Shown here: one piece after another, positions 17,892 to 27,871 of the stretch
How positions within the stretch are numbered: position 1 is the first letter of the stretch
Layout of the letters: the number at the start of each line of letters is the position of its first letter
Assembly (NCBI RefSeq): GCF_003846135.1
Contig: NZ_RHHM01000011.1
Location: forward strand, 1-64,000
DNA from: Erwinia psidii
GTDB lineage: Bacteria; Pseudomonadota; Gammaproteobacteria; Enterobacterales; Enterobacteriaceae
Reading direction: 5' to 3'
Length of the DNA stretch: 64,000 nt
Translations under genes and position numbers: made by a program
The notes under the pieces: model-generated
Seen by the model: the letters and a program-made list of their open reading frames with translations, nothing else
Database searches by the model: none
What the model was told of the DNA's origin: nothing

Positions 17892-18920
17892 TCACCCTGT
17901 CAAATTCGCAGCAAAGGTTAGCATACGATTAAGCGGTAGCAATGCCCTTTCACCGAGCTGTGCATCCACCTTAATTTCATGCTCCCCGCCACCCTTCTCC
18001 AGCCCTTCAGCTATCGCTTTAAGGCCATTCATTGCCATCCACGGGCAATGTGCACAGCTGCGGCATACCGCCCCCTGTCCCGCCGTTGGCGCTTCCATCA
18101 GCACTTTATCCGGGCAGGCCTGCTGCATTTTATAAAAAATGCCCCGGTCAGTTGCCACAATCATCTGCCGGTGTGGCAGGGTTTTTGCCGCCTGAATCAA
18201 CTGGCTGGTGGAGCCAACCGCATCGGCGAGATCAACAACAGACTGCGGCGACTCCGGGTGGACCAGCACCGCCGCATCAGGAAAAAGCCCCTTCATGTTC
18301 TTTAAGCCCTGTGTCCTGAACTCGTCATGCACAATGCAGGTGCCTTGCCAACAGAGGATGTCGGCACCGGTCTGACGCGTCACATAGCGTCCCAGGTGAC
18401 GGTCCGGTGCCCAGATAATTTTCTCCCCCAGGCTGTCGAGGTGCTCAATAAGCTCAACCGCCATGCTGGAGGTTACCACCCAGTCAGCCCGTGCTTTCAC
18501 GGCAGCCGACGTATTCGCATACACCACCACGGTACGATTCGGATGCTGGTCACAAAACCGGCTGAATTCTTCAACAGGGCAACCCAGGTCAAGCGAACAT
18601 TCAGCCTGTAATGTGGGCATCAGGATGGTTTTTTCGGGACTGAGGATTTTTGCGGTTTCCCCCATAAAACGGACCCCGGCCACCAGTAGCGTGGACGCAC
18701 CGTGCTGGCGGCCGAAACGTGCCATCTCCAGCGAGTCGGCCACACAGCCGCCGGTTTCTTCCGCTAATGCCTGAATCTCAGGATCGGTGTAATAGTGCGC
18801 CACCATAACAGCGTTACGATCTTTAAGTAATTTTTTGATTTTACTGATATAAAAATGCTTTTCACTTCCTGCCAGCGGTGCGGGTTTTGGCGGAAAAGGA
18901 TACACGGACATCAGGCTCAT
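17892..18920 (-). CDS. nadA: Quinolinate synthase
   Basis: 4Fe-4S enzyme condensing iminoaspartate and dihydroxyacetone phosphate to quinolinate in de novo NAD synthesis. 342 aa (E. coli 347). The three cluster cysteine regions are present: [23 protein letters not shown] and [13 protein letters not shown]. Other conserved blocks are [12 protein letters not shown] and [19 protein letters not shown]. It is first in the nadA-pnuC operon, with a NadR-type operator 74 bases upstream. Confidence 0.97.
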   Translation of the reverse strand: MSLMSVYPFPPKPAPLAGSEKHFYISKIKKLLKDRNAVMVAHYYTDPEIQALAEETGGCVADSLEMARFGRQHGASTLLVAGVRFMGETAKILSPEKTILMPTLQAECSLDLGCPVEEFSRFCDQHPNRTVVVYANTSAAVKARADWVVTSSMAVELIEHLDSLGEKIIWAPDRHLGRYVTRQTGADILCWQGTCIVHDEFRTQGLKNMKGLFPDAAVLVHPESPQSVVDLADAVGSTSQLIQAAKTLPHRQMIVATDRGIFYKMQQACPDKVLMEAPTAGQGAVCRSCAHCPWMAMNGLKAIAEGLEKGGGEHEIKVDAQLGERALLPLNRMLTFAANLTG

Positions 18921-18993
18921 AATGCGACTCTTGTTCTTTTAACTTAACAAATCAGCGTCAATGCGCCTTATAAAGCGGTACTGAAGCTAATTT

Positions 18994-19011
18994 TGTTTTA
19001 TATAATAAACA
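18994..19011 (-). promoter_or_regulatory. NadR operator of nadA-pnuC
   Basis: TGTTTT-N6-TAAACA differs by one base from the NadR palindrome TGTTTA-N6-TAAACA and lies 74-91 bases before nadA, within an AT-rich promoter stretch. It supports repression when NAD is plentiful. Confidence 0.8.
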
Positions 19012-19039
19012 AGATAGCTGAATTCATTTCCTGTGTCGC

Positions 19040-19558
19040 TTACTTTTCACCATGCACAGACTTTATACCATCCATCTTTGGGGTGGCTTCCAGCTCCAGC
19101 AAAAAAGCTTTTACTGCCAGTCCTCCGGCGAACCCCGTCAGTTTTCCGTTCGCACCAATCACCCGGTGACAGGGAGCAATAATCGAAACCGGGTTTCTGC
19201 CATTAGCCGCGCCAACGGCTCTGACGGCACTGGGATGACCGATCTCCCGCGCTATTTCGCCATAACTTCTTGTTTCACCGAAGGGGATCTCCAGTAAAGC
19301 ATGCCAGACTTTTTTCTGAAACGCTGTACCACTGAAGTCCAGGCACAGCGTAAAACGCTGGCGTTCACCGGCAAAATATTCCCGCAGCTGCCTTTCTGTT
19401 TCCAGCAGCAATGGGTGCTGGCTATCCTCCTGCGGATTAAGCAACCGGACACGCCCGGGATGATCATTTTCCCACAGTACCGCCGCAAGTCCGTTGTCAC
19501 TGGCTATCAGTTTCAGTTCACCGACCGGTGAACGCATCATTTTAAAAAAATAACTCAT
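19040..19558 (-). CDS. ogt: Methylated-DNA--protein-cysteine methyltransferase (Ogt type)
   Basis: Suicide repair protein transferring the alkyl group from O6-alkylguanine or O4-alkylthymine to its own cysteine. 172 aa (E. coli Ogt 171). The acceptor Cys lies in IIAPCHRVIGANGKLTGFAGG, and RAVGAANGRNP precedes it. The start at MSYFFKMM is favoured by GGAG nine bases upstream and by family length; an in-frame start 11 codons earlier is not. It is divergent from the Ada-AlkA fusion gene, with a long inverted repeat between them. Confidence 0.93.
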   Translation of the reverse strand: MSYFFKMMRSPVGELKLIASDNGLAAVLWENDHPGRVRLLNPQEDSQHPLLLETERQLREYFAGERQRFTLCLDFSGTAFQKKVWHALLEIPFGETRSYGEIAREIGHPSAVRAVGAANGRNPVSIIAPCHRVIGANGKLTGFAGGLAVKAFLLELEATPKMDGIKSVHGEK

Positions 19559-19623
19559 CTGTCTTCTCCCGGCGCCACGCTGTTGCGCCAATAGCGTTTA
19601 TTATCAGTGAATCAGTGACTGAC

Positions 19624-19679
19624 GCCAGCCATTTTCGGACAAAGATATAAAAGTAATTTGCTGTCCGAAAACGGCTGGC
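19624..19679. repeat. Long inverted repeat between ogt and the Ada-AlkA fusion gene
   Basis: GCCAGCCATTTTCGGACA (19624-19641) is the inverse of TGTCCGAAAACGGCTGGC (19662-19679) at 17 of 18 positions, with a 20-base AT-rich spacer. It occupies the divergent promoter region, with no T-run, so an operator or a hairpin element is more likely than a terminator. It does not resemble the Ada box (AAAGCGCA). Confidence 0.85.
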
Positions 19680-19731
19680 ACAACGACTGAAATGCTCTTA
19701 ATCTGCCATAAAAAGTAGCCAGGAACTGAGT

Positions 19732-21192
19732 ATGATCGATGGTAAAATCGCCTACCGGGCCTTAACATCCCGCGACAGCCGCTTCGACGGCGTTTTTTAT
19801 GTTGGCGTAACCTCAACCGGGATTTACTGTCGTCCGGTTTGTCCGGCCAGGTCCCCCCGCGAGGAGAATTGCCAGTTTTTTGCCAGCGCTGAAGCCGCAG
19901 AAAAAGCGGCCTTCCGCCCCTGCCTGCGCTGTCGCCCGGAACTGGCTCCGGGTAATGCACCAGTGGATCGCAGCCAGCGGATAGCCAGTTTGTTGCTGCA
20001 AAAAATTGAGCAGGGTCTGACGGAAGATAGTGCCACGCTGGAGGAAATCGCCGGACAATTCTCGTTGAGCGCACGCCAGTTACGGCGGATCGTGCAGAAG
20101 GAACTGGGCGTATCGCCGCTGGAACTGCGACAGACGCGCCGTCTGCTGTTGGCAAAGCAATTGCTGACTGAAACGTCGTTATCCATTACCGACGTCGCTT
20201 ATGCCAGCGGTTTTGGCAGCCTGCGACGCTTCAATGATGAGTTCAGCACGCGCTACCGCCTCACCCCCAGTCGACTGCGAAAAGACGCAGGTAACCTCAC
20301 TGCTGACGCCAGTCAAAGTTCTGCTTTGCTGCTCAGCTATCGCCCACCTTATGACTGGGCTGAGATGCTCGATTTTCTGCGTCGGCGCGCGCTTAACGGT
20401 GTCGAAGCAGTGGATGACAGCCGCTATTCACGCACGGTTTGCCTGGGGACGCACAGAGGGTGGGTCAGGGTGGTACAGGCAGATAAACAACATGCACTGA
20501 AAGTGGAGTTCAGCCACTCCCTGACCCCGGTGTTGCCTTTGTTATTACGCCGGTTAAGAAACCTGTTCGATCTTGATGCGCATCCTCAGCTGATTTCCAG
20601 CCAGCTGCAACAGGATCCGCTGTTACAGCAGAGTCTGATCGCTCATCCCGGACTGCGGGTTCCCGGCGCATTTGATGGCTTTGAAATGGTGGTCCGGGCA
20701 GTACTTGGTCAACAAATAACGGTAAAAGCCGCCACCACCGTTGGCGGGCGCTTTGTCGCTGCTTTTGGCGAACCATTCAGCACACCTTTTCCTGAACTGA
20801 CTTATCTTTCCCCGCAGGCGTACCATGTGGCCACAGCAACGATCGATGATATCGCCAGCCTTGGTATTATCAGCGCCCGGGCCAGAGCCCTTCTGGGTCT
20901 GGCACAAACCTGTATCCGGGGTACTTTACCTCTGGAGCCAGTACTGGATCCCGAAAACGCCATCACACAGCTGACGGCCCAGCCGGGTATTGGTGAATGG
21001 ACAGCACATTATATCGCCATGCGCGCCCTTCGCTGGCCCGACGCCTTCCCAAAAGCAGATGTAGTGATAAGAAAAAATCTGGGGGGAGTGAGCGCCCTTC
21101 AGGCTGAAGAGATATCGCAATCGTGGCGGCCCTGGCGTAGCTATGCGGTGATGCATATCTGGAAAAATCTGACACCTGAAAAAGGCGAATAG
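19732..21192 (+). CDS. Ada-type regulator fused to AlkA 3-methyladenine glycosylase
   Basis: 486-aa three-part DNA-alkylation repair protein. Residues 1-75 form the Ada N-domain with zinc cysteines 33, 37, 64 and 67 (YCRPVCPAR and PCLRC); Cys33 matches the methyl-phosphotriester acceptor of Ada. Residues about 80-185 are an AraC/XylS HTH with VAYASGFGSLRRFNDEF. Residues about 195-486 match AlkA: an N-terminal fold, then helix-hairpin-helix PGIGEWTAHYIAMRAL and the catalytic Asp at about 443 in FPKADVVIRK. It therefore may sense phosphotriester damage, activate genes and excise alkylated bases. It takes the place of separate ada/alkA and is divergent from ogt, together forming an adaptive-response cluster. 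Such fusions are known in other bacteria. Confidence 0.9.
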   Translation: MIDGKIAYRALTSRDSRFDGVFYVGVTSTGIYCRPVCPARSPREENCQFFASAEAAEKAAFRPCLRCRPELAPGNAPVDRSQRIASLLLQKIEQGLTEDSATLEEIAGQFSLSARQLRRIVQKELGVSPLELRQTRRLLLAKQLLTETSLSITDVAYASGFGSLRRFNDEFSTRYRLTPSRLRKDAGNLTADASQSSALLLSYRPPYDWAEMLDFLRRRALNGVEAVDDSRYSRTVCLGTHRGWVRVVQADKQHALKVEFSHSLTPVLPLLLRRLRNLFDLDAHPQLISSQLQQDPLLQQSLIAHPGLRVPGAFDGFEMVVRAVLGQQITVKAATTVGGRFVAAFGEPFSTPFPELTYLSPQAYHVATATIDDIASLGIISARARALLGLAQTCIRGTLPLEPVLDPENAITQLTAQPGIGEWTAHYIAMRALRWPDAFPKADVVIRKNLGGVSALQAEEISQSWRPWRSYAVMHIWKNLTPEKGE

Positions 21193-21230
21193 CGGCGGCC
21201 ATATCGGCCTCTGGTCAAAGCCACAAAAGT

Positions 21231-21252
21231 AAAAAGGCACCTTCAGGGTGCC
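21231..21252. terminator. Bidirectional terminator between the AlkA fusion and the tRNA-Lys cluster
   Basis: GGCACC / GGTGCC stem with a five-base loop. On the minus strand it ends in TTTTT and closes the tRNA transcript; on the plus strand TTTC follows for the glycosylase gene. Confidence 0.8.
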
Positions 21253-21269
21253 TTTCTGTTCTGGTGGCT

Positions 21270-21377
21270 GGTGCAGGATTATCACGGCGTTGTATCCGTC
21301 TTCGGCCGTTGGCGCTGCCAGGGTTGTTTCGCTTTGTCCAACCCGAACCTGCTCCAGGTTCAAATCCTTCACGCTTT
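21270..21377 (-). repeat. tRNA-Lys trailer repeat, copy A
   Basis: 108 bases identical to 21554-21661. It follows the last tRNA-Lys in the direction of transcription. It contains the hairpin GAACCTG-CTC-CAGGTTC at 21345-21361. Read on the minus strand it is open for 34 codons from a GTG (VKDLNLEQVRVGQ...), but with no recognisable ribosome-binding site. Confidence 0.9.
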
Positions 21378-21400
21378 TCTATCTGTGTTTGTTTTTGCAG

Positions 21401-21476
21401 TGGTGGGTCGTGCAGGATTCGAACCTGCGACCAATTGATTAAAAGTCAACTGCTCTACCAACTGAGCTAACGACCC
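21401..21476 (-). tRNA. tRNA-Lys (TTT), third in transcript
   Basis: 76-base tRNA with encoded CCA, anticodon TTT in GACTTTTAATC, T-arm GGTTCGAATCC. Sequence identical to the two other copies. Confidence 0.98.
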
Positions 21477-21553
21477 GCAATATGGTGGATTATCGGTCTT
21501 GCTGTCTTAAGCACGCTGCCTGTTATTGTGCCGTCGAGCTGATTATGGTGGGG

Positions 21554-21661
21554 GGTGCAGGATTATCACGGCGTTGTATCCGTCTTCGGCCGTTGGCGCT
21601 GCCAGGGTTGTTTCGCTTTGTCCAACCCGAACCTGCTCCAGGTTCAAATCCTTCACGCTTT
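21554..21661 (-). repeat. tRNA-Lys trailer repeat, copy B
   Basis: 108 bases identical to 21270-21377, lying between the second and third tRNA-Lys. The hairpin is at 21629-21645. E. coli has tRNA-Val genes interleaved in this cluster; these spacers contain none. Confidence 0.9.
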
Positions 21662-21683
21662 GTATCTGTATCCACTTCTGAAG

Positions 21684-21759
21684 TGGTGGGTCGTGCAGGA
21701 TTCGAACCTGCGACCAATTGATTAAAAGTCAACTGCTCTACCAACTGAGCTAACGACCC
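21684..21759 (-). tRNA. tRNA-Lys (TTT), second in transcript
   Basis: Identical in sequence to the other two tRNA-Lys genes, CCA encoded, anticodon TTT. A short hairpin CCACTTC-T-GAAGTGG overlaps the 3' end and trailer. Confidence 0.98.
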
Positions 21760-21829
21760 ATAGTACGGTAAACTCTCTTGCTTGCACTGCTATGCCAGTT
21801 CGCACCTAATGAGGTGAGTCGGCAGGATA

Positions 21830-21912
21830 ATATGGCTTTACGGCTCGTTACTGTTGGTAACGTTGTTCGCTCCGCCAACCTGAAGATACTACAGGTTGAT
21901 ATCCTTCACGGT
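21830..21912 (-). repeat. Diverged third tRNA-Lys trailer repeat
   Basis: Related to copies A and B but diverged: shares GTTGTTCGCT, ATCCTTCACG and the hairpin, here CAACCTG...CAGGTTG (21876-21898). The outer base pair is swapped from G-C to C-G relative to copies A/B, a compensatory change. Confidence 0.6.
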
Positions 21913-21932
21913 TTCTGTATACGCTTCTGAAG

Positions 21933-22008
21933 TGGTGGGTCGTGCAGGATTCGAACCTGCGACCAATTGATTAAAAGTCAACTGCTCTACCAACTGAGCT
22001 AACGACCC
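21933..22008 (-). tRNA. tRNA-Lys (TTT), first in transcript
   Basis: First tRNA of the cluster, downstream of cpoB as in E. coli. Same 76-base sequence, CCA encoded, anticodon TTT. Confidence 0.98.
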
Positions 22009-22172
22009 ACTGTTACGCTATCAGAACGTTTTTACATATATCCCGGCAACGGCGGCATATATTACTGATTTGACGTCTCAGCGCAACCACTATTTTCACA
22101 TAAGCCGTTCAACTGACTGACTTTCATCCGCACAGAGCACAAAACAACCAATTATAACACCTGCGTCAGTCA

Positions 22173-22979
22173 CTAAAGCGCAGCGGCACGCTTTTGCGCC
22201 TGTTTCGCCACATCGCTGTTCGGATACTGTTTCATTACCTGCTGGAAAACGGCTTTCGCCTTTGCACCGTCGCCTTTCTCCTGCATGATCACCCCTACCT
22301 TGTATAATGCATCGGCGCTTTTAGGTGACTTCGGATAATTTTTTACTACCGTTGCAAAATAATAGGCTGCGTCGTCTTTTTTGCCTTTGTTGTAATTCAA
22401 CTGTCCCAGCCAGTAATTGGCATTGGGCTGATAGGTCGAATCAGGGTACTTCTTCACAAAAGCCTGAAAAGCAGTGATAGCCTGATCGTTTTGCTTTTTC
22501 TCCAGCACCAGCGCCACTGCGGCATTGTAATCGGTGTTGGCATCACCACTCTGTACCGGTGCCGCTGAGCTGCTGCCGGTCGGAGAAGCGCTGTTGCCAG
22601 CGTCCGCTGTCGCCCCTGCGGCAGCGTCACCACCGGCAGCTGGCTGGGATTGAGCACTAGCATTACTGCCGCTGCTAAGGGTATCAAGCTGCTGATAGAT
22701 ATTTTTCTGACGTTCGGTGACCTGATTCAGTTGATACTGATTTTCCTGAATCTGCCCACGAAGAGAGTCAATATCGCGCTGTGTATCGGAGAGCTGTTGC
22801 TGGAGTTGCTGAATAAGTTGTCCCTGAGCGTTAGAAATGCGCTCAAGTGTGGTGACACGGTCTTCAACCGAGCCAGATCCAACGTTACTGATTGACGCCT
22901 GGGCATTAGCGGCCCAGGGGGCCGCTACGCCAACCAGTAACGACAGACTCAACAAGTGAAGTCTGAAGTTACTCATCAT
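22173..22979 (-). CDS. cpoB: CpoB, periplasmic coordinator of Tol-Pal and peptidoglycan synthesis
   Basis: 268-aa periplasmic protein (E. coli CpoB/YbgF 263). It has a signal peptide ending WAANAQA, a trimerising coiled coil (about residues 35-105, Gln/Leu-rich), a Ser/Ala/Gly linker, and three C-terminal TPR units with NYWLGQLNYNKGKKDDAAYYF. CpoB links PBP1B activity with Tol-mediated outer-membrane constriction. It is the last gene of the tol-pal operon, nine bases after pal. Either of two adjacent ATGs (22979 or 22976) can be the start. Confidence 0.95.
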   Translation of the reverse strand: MMSNFRLHLLSLSLLVGVAAPWAANAQASISNVGSGSVEDRVTTLERISNAQGQLIQQLQQQLSDTQRDIDSLRGQIQENQYQLNQVTERQKNIYQQLDTLSSGSNASAQSQPAAGGDAAAGATADAGNSASPTGSSSAAPVQSGDANTDYNAAVALVLEKKQNDQAITAFQAFVKKYPDSTYQPNANYWLGQLNYNKGKKDDAAYYFATVVKNYPKSPKSADALYKVGVIMQEKGDGAKAKAVFQQVMKQYPNSDVAKQAQKRAAAL

Positions 22980-22988
22980 ATGATTCTC

Positions 22989-23504
22989 TTAGTATACCAG
23001 TACGGCACGACGGTTCTTGGCGTAAGCCGCTTCGTCATGGCCCAGTACGGCTGGTTTCTCTTTACCGTAAGATACGATAGAGATCTGGTCAGCAGAAACG
23101 CCTTTACCCTGCAGGTACATTTTAACTGCGGTAGCACGGCGTTCGCCCAGGGAGATGTTGTACTCTGGCGTACCACGCTCATCTGCGTGACCTTCAACCG
23201 TTACTTTGTAAGACGGGTTGTTACGCAGGAAAGTCGCGTGAGCGTCCAGCATCTGAGCAAATTCGGACTGGATGTCGAACTTATCCAGACCAAAGTAAAC
23301 GATGTTGTTTTTCTGCAGTTCCTGCATTTGCAAGCGCGCCTGCTCATCAGAAGACATATTACCGCTGTTCATGCCGCTGTTTGCAGAGCCATCGCCCATA
23401 CCGTTGGTCTGGTCGTTGTTGTTATTTTTGTGTGAGCTACATGCAGCCACTGCGATTACTGGCAGTGCCAGCATTAAGCCTTTCAGCACTTTATTCAGTT
23501 GCAT
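22989..23504 (-). CDS. pal: Peptidoglycan-associated lipoprotein Pal
   Basis: 171-aa outer-membrane lipoprotein with lipobox VAAC (Cys22 of the mature start) and a C-terminal OmpA-like domain containing [16 protein letters not shown], which binds diaminopimelate of peptidoglycan. It interacts with TolB and anchors outer membrane to cell wall at the division site. I start at MQLNKVLKG, with AGGA upstream, equal to the E. coli start; an in-frame start nine codons earlier is unlikely. Confidence 0.97.
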   Translation of the reverse strand: MQLNKVLKGLMLALPVIAVAACSSHKNNNNDQTNGMGDGSANSGMNSGNMSSDEQARLQMQELQKNNIVYFGLDKFDIQSEFAQMLDAHATFLRNNPSYKVTVEGHADERGTPEYNISLGERRATAVKMYLQGKGVSADQISIVSYGKEKPAVLGHDEAAYAKNRRAVLVY

Positions 23505-23548
23505 TTCTACAATCCTATTATTGTTTGCCATACATATTTACACATGCA

Positions 23549-24841
23549 TCACAGATACGGCGACCAGGCAGGTGATTTTACCTGTCCATCGGTTGCCGGA
23601 AGACGCGCTTTGAAACGCCCATCCGTCGATACCAACTGCAACACGGAACCCATACCCTGAGTCGCGCTGTAGATTACCATCGTGCCATTTGGCGAAAGGC
23701 TTGGCGTTTCATCCAGGAACGTGTCCGTTAATTGTTGAACGGCTCCCGTTTCCAGATCCTGTCTGGCGATATGTTGCGCACCACCATTGGTGCTGACCAT
23801 CACCAGGGATTTTCCATCAGCGCTGACATCGGCATTTTGATTCTGGGCACCTTCCCAGGTCAGACGCTGCGCCGCGCCACCGTTAACGCTGATTTTGTAG
23901 ATTTGCGGACGTCCCGCCTGATCGGAGGTATAAGCCAGGGTCTGGCTGTCCGGGAACCATGTCGGCTCAGTATTGTTATAACGCCCGTCGGTTATCTGAC
24001 TGGTCTGCCCGGAAGCCACATCCATTACGTACAGATTCATGCTGCCGCTTTTCGACAGGACGAAAGCCAGCTTGCTACCGTCTGGTGAGAATGAAGGCGC
24101 ACCGTTATGACGAGGGAAAGAAGCCACCTGCTTAATGGCACCGTTCGCCAGCGTCTGAATTACCAGCGCGGATTTACCGCTCTCAAAGGTGACATAAGCC
24201 AGTTTGCTGCCATCTTTTGACCACGCCGGAGACATTAATGGCTGCGGTGAACGATGAACGACGAACTGATTGTAACCGTCGTAGTCGGACACGCGGAGTT
24301 CATACGGGAACTGACCGCCGTTAGTCTGCACAACATAGGCAATGCGGGTGCGGAAAGCGCCTTTAATACCGGTCAGTTTTTCGAATGATTCGTCACTGGC
24401 GGTATGTGCAGCATAACGCAACCACTGTTTGGTCACTTTGTACTGGTTTTGCGCCAGAATGGCCCCCGGATTACCTGAAGTATCCACCAGCTGGTAAGAG
24501 ACCAGATAACTGCCATCTGCGCCAGGCTGCACCTGACCTACCACGACGGCATCAATGCCCAGTGCGGTCCACGCAGCGGGCTGCACCTCAGCGGCCGAGG
24601 TTGGCTGCTGCGGCAGACGCGCCGTGTCCAGCGGATTAAATTTCCCGCTGTTACGCAGGTCAGCGGCAACGATACCGCCAATATCCTCAGGTGCTGCACC
24701 AGGCCCATTCCATTTGAATGGCACCACGCCAATTGGGCGTGCGGTGTTAACCCCCTGGGTAATTTGAATACGAACTTCTGCATGCGCCACGGCGACAAAC
24801 AGCAGTAGGAAACTCAGTGCTACACGAAATGCCTGCTTCAT
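23549..24841 (-). CDS. tolB: TolB periplasmic beta-propeller
   Basis: 430 aa, the same as E. coli TolB. Signal peptide ends [10 protein letters not shown]; an N-terminal alpha/beta domain is followed by a six-bladed propeller with repeated [10 protein letters not shown] / [13 protein letters not shown] units. It shuttles between Pal and TolA. The start at MKQAFRVAL is set by GGAG directly upstream; the open frame begins eight codons earlier without support. An 11-bp hairpin precedes it in the tolA-tolB gap. Confidence 0.97.
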   Translation of the reverse strand: MKQAFRVALSFLLLFVAVAHAEVRIQITQGVNTARPIGVVPFKWNGPGAAPEDIGGIVAADLRNSGKFNPLDTARLPQQPTSAAEVQPAAWTALGIDAVVVGQVQPGADGSYLVSYQLVDTSGNPGAILAQNQYKVTKQWLRYAAHTASDESFEKLTGIKGAFRTRIAYVVQTNGGQFPYELRVSDYDGYNQFVVHRSPQPLMSPAWSKDGSKLAYVTFESGKSALVIQTLANGAIKQVASFPRHNGAPSFSPDGSKLAFVLSKSGSMNLYVMDVASGQTSQITDGRYNNTEPTWFPDSQTLAYTSDQAGRPQIYKISVNGGAAQRLTWEGAQNQNADVSADGKSLVMVSTNGGAQHIARQDLETGAVQQLTDTFLDETPSLSPNGTMVIYSATQGMGSVLQLVSTDGRFKARLPATDGQVKSPAWSPYL

Positions 24842-24918
24842 CTTTTCTCCCTTATCCGAACGCAACGTCCACGATAATTAGCAGTGTTTCAACGAACCAA
24901 TAATGCATCTATAGAGTA

Positions 24919-24947
24919 CGGGATGTTGACCTTAGTTCAACATCCCG
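24919..24947. repeat. 11-bp perfect hairpin in the tolA-tolB gap
   Basis: CGGGATGTTGA and TCAACATCCCG pair perfectly around a seven-base loop. No T-run follows on the minus strand, so it more likely attenuates or stabilises the transcript than terminates it. It divides tolQRA from tolB-pal-cpoB. Confidence 0.75.
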
Positions 24948-24959
24948 GATATTGCCGTA

Positions 24960-26192
24960 TTATTGCGGTTTAAATTCCAACTTTGCATCTTTTACTGCCT
25001 GATAAACCTCAGCACTCGGCGGCTTGGGAATTTTTGCCATGCGAGCCGCATTAATTGCTGCCTGACATAACGCGGCGTCCCCACCCGCTGACGTAGCTGA
25101 AATCAATAATCCATCCGGTGCCAGTTTAATGTGAACTTCACATGTGCGGCCTTTGAAGGTATCCGCATCATAAAATTTGCTCTGGATCGCACCCTGCACC
25201 TGCCCCAGATAGCTGTCAACCGCTTCACCGGACGCACCCGCTTTCTTTTTATTTCCCTGCCCTGCCGCACCACCACCTGCTTTGCCTTCTTTTGGCGCAT
25301 TTTTGCCTGAAGAAAGGCCACCCAGCAGATCGTCAACGTCATTGCTCTCTTTAGCGGCCTCGGCTGCGGCTTTCGCTTTGGCGGCGGCTGCCGCTTTGGC
25401 TTTGGCGGCAGCATCGGCTTTCGCCTTCGCGGCAGCTTCCGCTTTTTCCTTCGCCTCGGCGGCGGCCTGCTCCTTCGCTTCTTTGGCCTCCTGTGCCGCT
25501 TTTACTTTAGCGGCTTCGGCGGCAGCCTGTTTCGCTTCGGCTTCCGCCTGCTTTTTGGCTTCGGCAGCCGCTTTTTTGGCTTCGGCTTCCGCCTGCTTTT
25601 TCGCATCGGCGGCGGCTTTTTTGGCCTCAGCTTCCGCCTGTTTTTTCGCATCGGCGGCGGCTTTTTTGGCCTCAGCTTCCGCCTGTTTTTTGGCATCGGC
25701 GGCGGCTTTTGCCTGTGCATCTGCTTGTGCTTTTGCATCAGCTCTGGCTTTTGCCGCAGCCTCTTCCGCCTGCTTCTGCTGTTCACGCGCCTGTTGTGCG
25801 GCTTCCTGAGCCTGCTTCTGCGCCTGTTGCGCCGCCTGCTCTTTTGCTTCCTGCTGCGCCTGCAAACGCTCTTTTTCCAGCGCTTTTAACTGCTGTTGCT
25901 CAGCCGCCTGTTTCTGTTGCAGTTCTTCTGCCTGCTGCTGCGCCTGCTTCTGGCGCTGTTGTTCAGCACGCTTGCTGTCATTCTGCTGATTTTGCTGTCG
26001 GTTGTACTGTTCAACAATCGCGCCCGGATCGACCATTACGGCGTCAATATCGCCACCGCCACCGCCGCCGCTGGCGTCGATGTGTTCGTCAAACGAGCTC
26101 CAAATCAACAAGGCAATCAGCAGGATATGCAGGATCACTGAAATGATGATGGCACGCTTTAACTTATCGTTTTGCTCGGCTACCTTCGACAC
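24960..26192 (-). CDS. tolA: TolA, inner-membrane-anchored bridging protein
   Basis: 410 aa. One N-terminal membrane segment (about residues 14-34, AIIISVILHILLIALLIW) carries the SHLS-like TolQ/R-contact face. A Gly linker and a very long Ala/Lys/Glu/Gln helical domain II (about 60-300) follow, then a globular domain III with the end KLEFKPQ. Domain II contains about four tandem 15-residue units of the type KKQAEAEAKKAAADA, visible as 45-base DNA repeats near 25535-25705, so its length may vary between strains. It is energised by TolQR and contacts Pal/TolB; domain III is also a colicin and phage entry point. Confidence 0.97.
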   Translation of the reverse strand: MSKVAEQNDKLKRAIIISVILHILLIALLIWSSFDEHIDASGGGGGGDIDAVMVDPGAIVEQYNRQQNQQNDSKRAEQQRQKQAQQQAEELQQKQAAEQQQLKALEKERLQAQQEAKEQAAQQAQKQAQEAAQQAREQQKQAEEAAAKARADAKAQADAQAKAAADAKKQAEAEAKKAAADAKKQAEAEAKKAAADAKKQAEAEAKKAAAEAKKQAEAEAKQAAAEAAKVKAAQEAKEAKEQAAAEAKEKAEAAAKAKADAAAKAKAAAAAKAKAAAEAAKESNDVDDLLGGLSSGKNAPKEGKAGGGAAGQGNKKKAGASGEAVDSYLGQVQGAIQSKFYDADTFKGRTCEVHIKLAPDGLLISATSAGGDAALCQAAINAARMAKIPKPPSAEVYQAVKDAKLEFKPQ

Positions 26193-26221
26193 TCTCGATT
26201 CCCAAAAACGGTTCGAATAAT

Positions 26222-26650
26222 TTAAATCGGCTGCGTCATTAAGCCGACAGACTTCACACCTGCCTGGTGCAACAGGTTCAGCGCCTTAATGATTTCATCG
26301 TAAGGCACATCTTTCGCGCCACCGATCAGGAATACCGTCTTGGGATTAGCCTCAATGCGGCGCTGCGCCTCGGCAACGACCTGTTCAGGCGGCAATTGCG
26401 ACATCCGATCGTGATCAACCACCAGGCTGTATTGTCCGACCCCTGCCACTTCCACAATTACTGGCGGATTATCATCGCTGGAGACGGTTTTTGAATCCGT
26501 TGCATCCGGCAAATCAACTTCCACGCTTTGGGTGATAATGGGTGCTGTTGCCATGAAAATCAGTAGCAGTACCAGCAGCACATCCAGTAAGGGAACAATA
26601 TTAATTTCGGACTTCAGTTCGCGGCGACCGCGACCACGTTTTCTGGCCAT
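26222..26650 (-). CDS. tolR: TolR, proton-channel subunit of the Tol system
   Basis: 142 aa, the same length as in E. coli. It has a single membrane segment with the key Asp in INIVPLLDVLLVLLLIFM and a periplasmic ExbD-like domain. It works with TolQ to convert the proton gradient to TolA motion. It lies eight bases after tolQ and 29 before tolA. Confidence 0.97.
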   Translation of the reverse strand: MARKRGRGRRELKSEINIVPLLDVLLVLLLIFMATAPIITQSVEVDLPDATDSKTVSSDDNPPVIVEVAGVGQYSLVVDHDRMSQLPPEQVVAEAQRRIEANPKTVFLIGGAKDVPYDEIIKALNLLHQAGVKSVGLMTQPI

Positions 26651-26658
26651 GCAACCCC

Positions 26659-27743
<1,085 letters not shown>

Positions 27744-27871
27744 TCTACATCCCGGCAATGCTTTTAAACGTTGCTACTATACGCAAGTGAATACGCCTTT
27801 GGAATGGATTGCCAGACGCTGAAGTAAATAATTATCTTTTGGTAACAACGTAACGAACACCAGGATAATTC

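Noticed and set aside
21254-21476. Second tRNA (for example Val) in the spacer
   Set aside because: A T-arm-like GGTTCAAATCC is present on the plus strand, but no acceptor or anticodon arm can be formed around it.
21270-22008. CRISPR-like array
   Set aside because: The repeats are tRNA genes and their trailers; lengths and spacing do not fit a CRISPR.
25282-25809. 175-codon Ala/Ser-rich frame opposite tolA
   Set aside because: Antisense shadow of the low-complexity Ala/Lys repeats of TolA.
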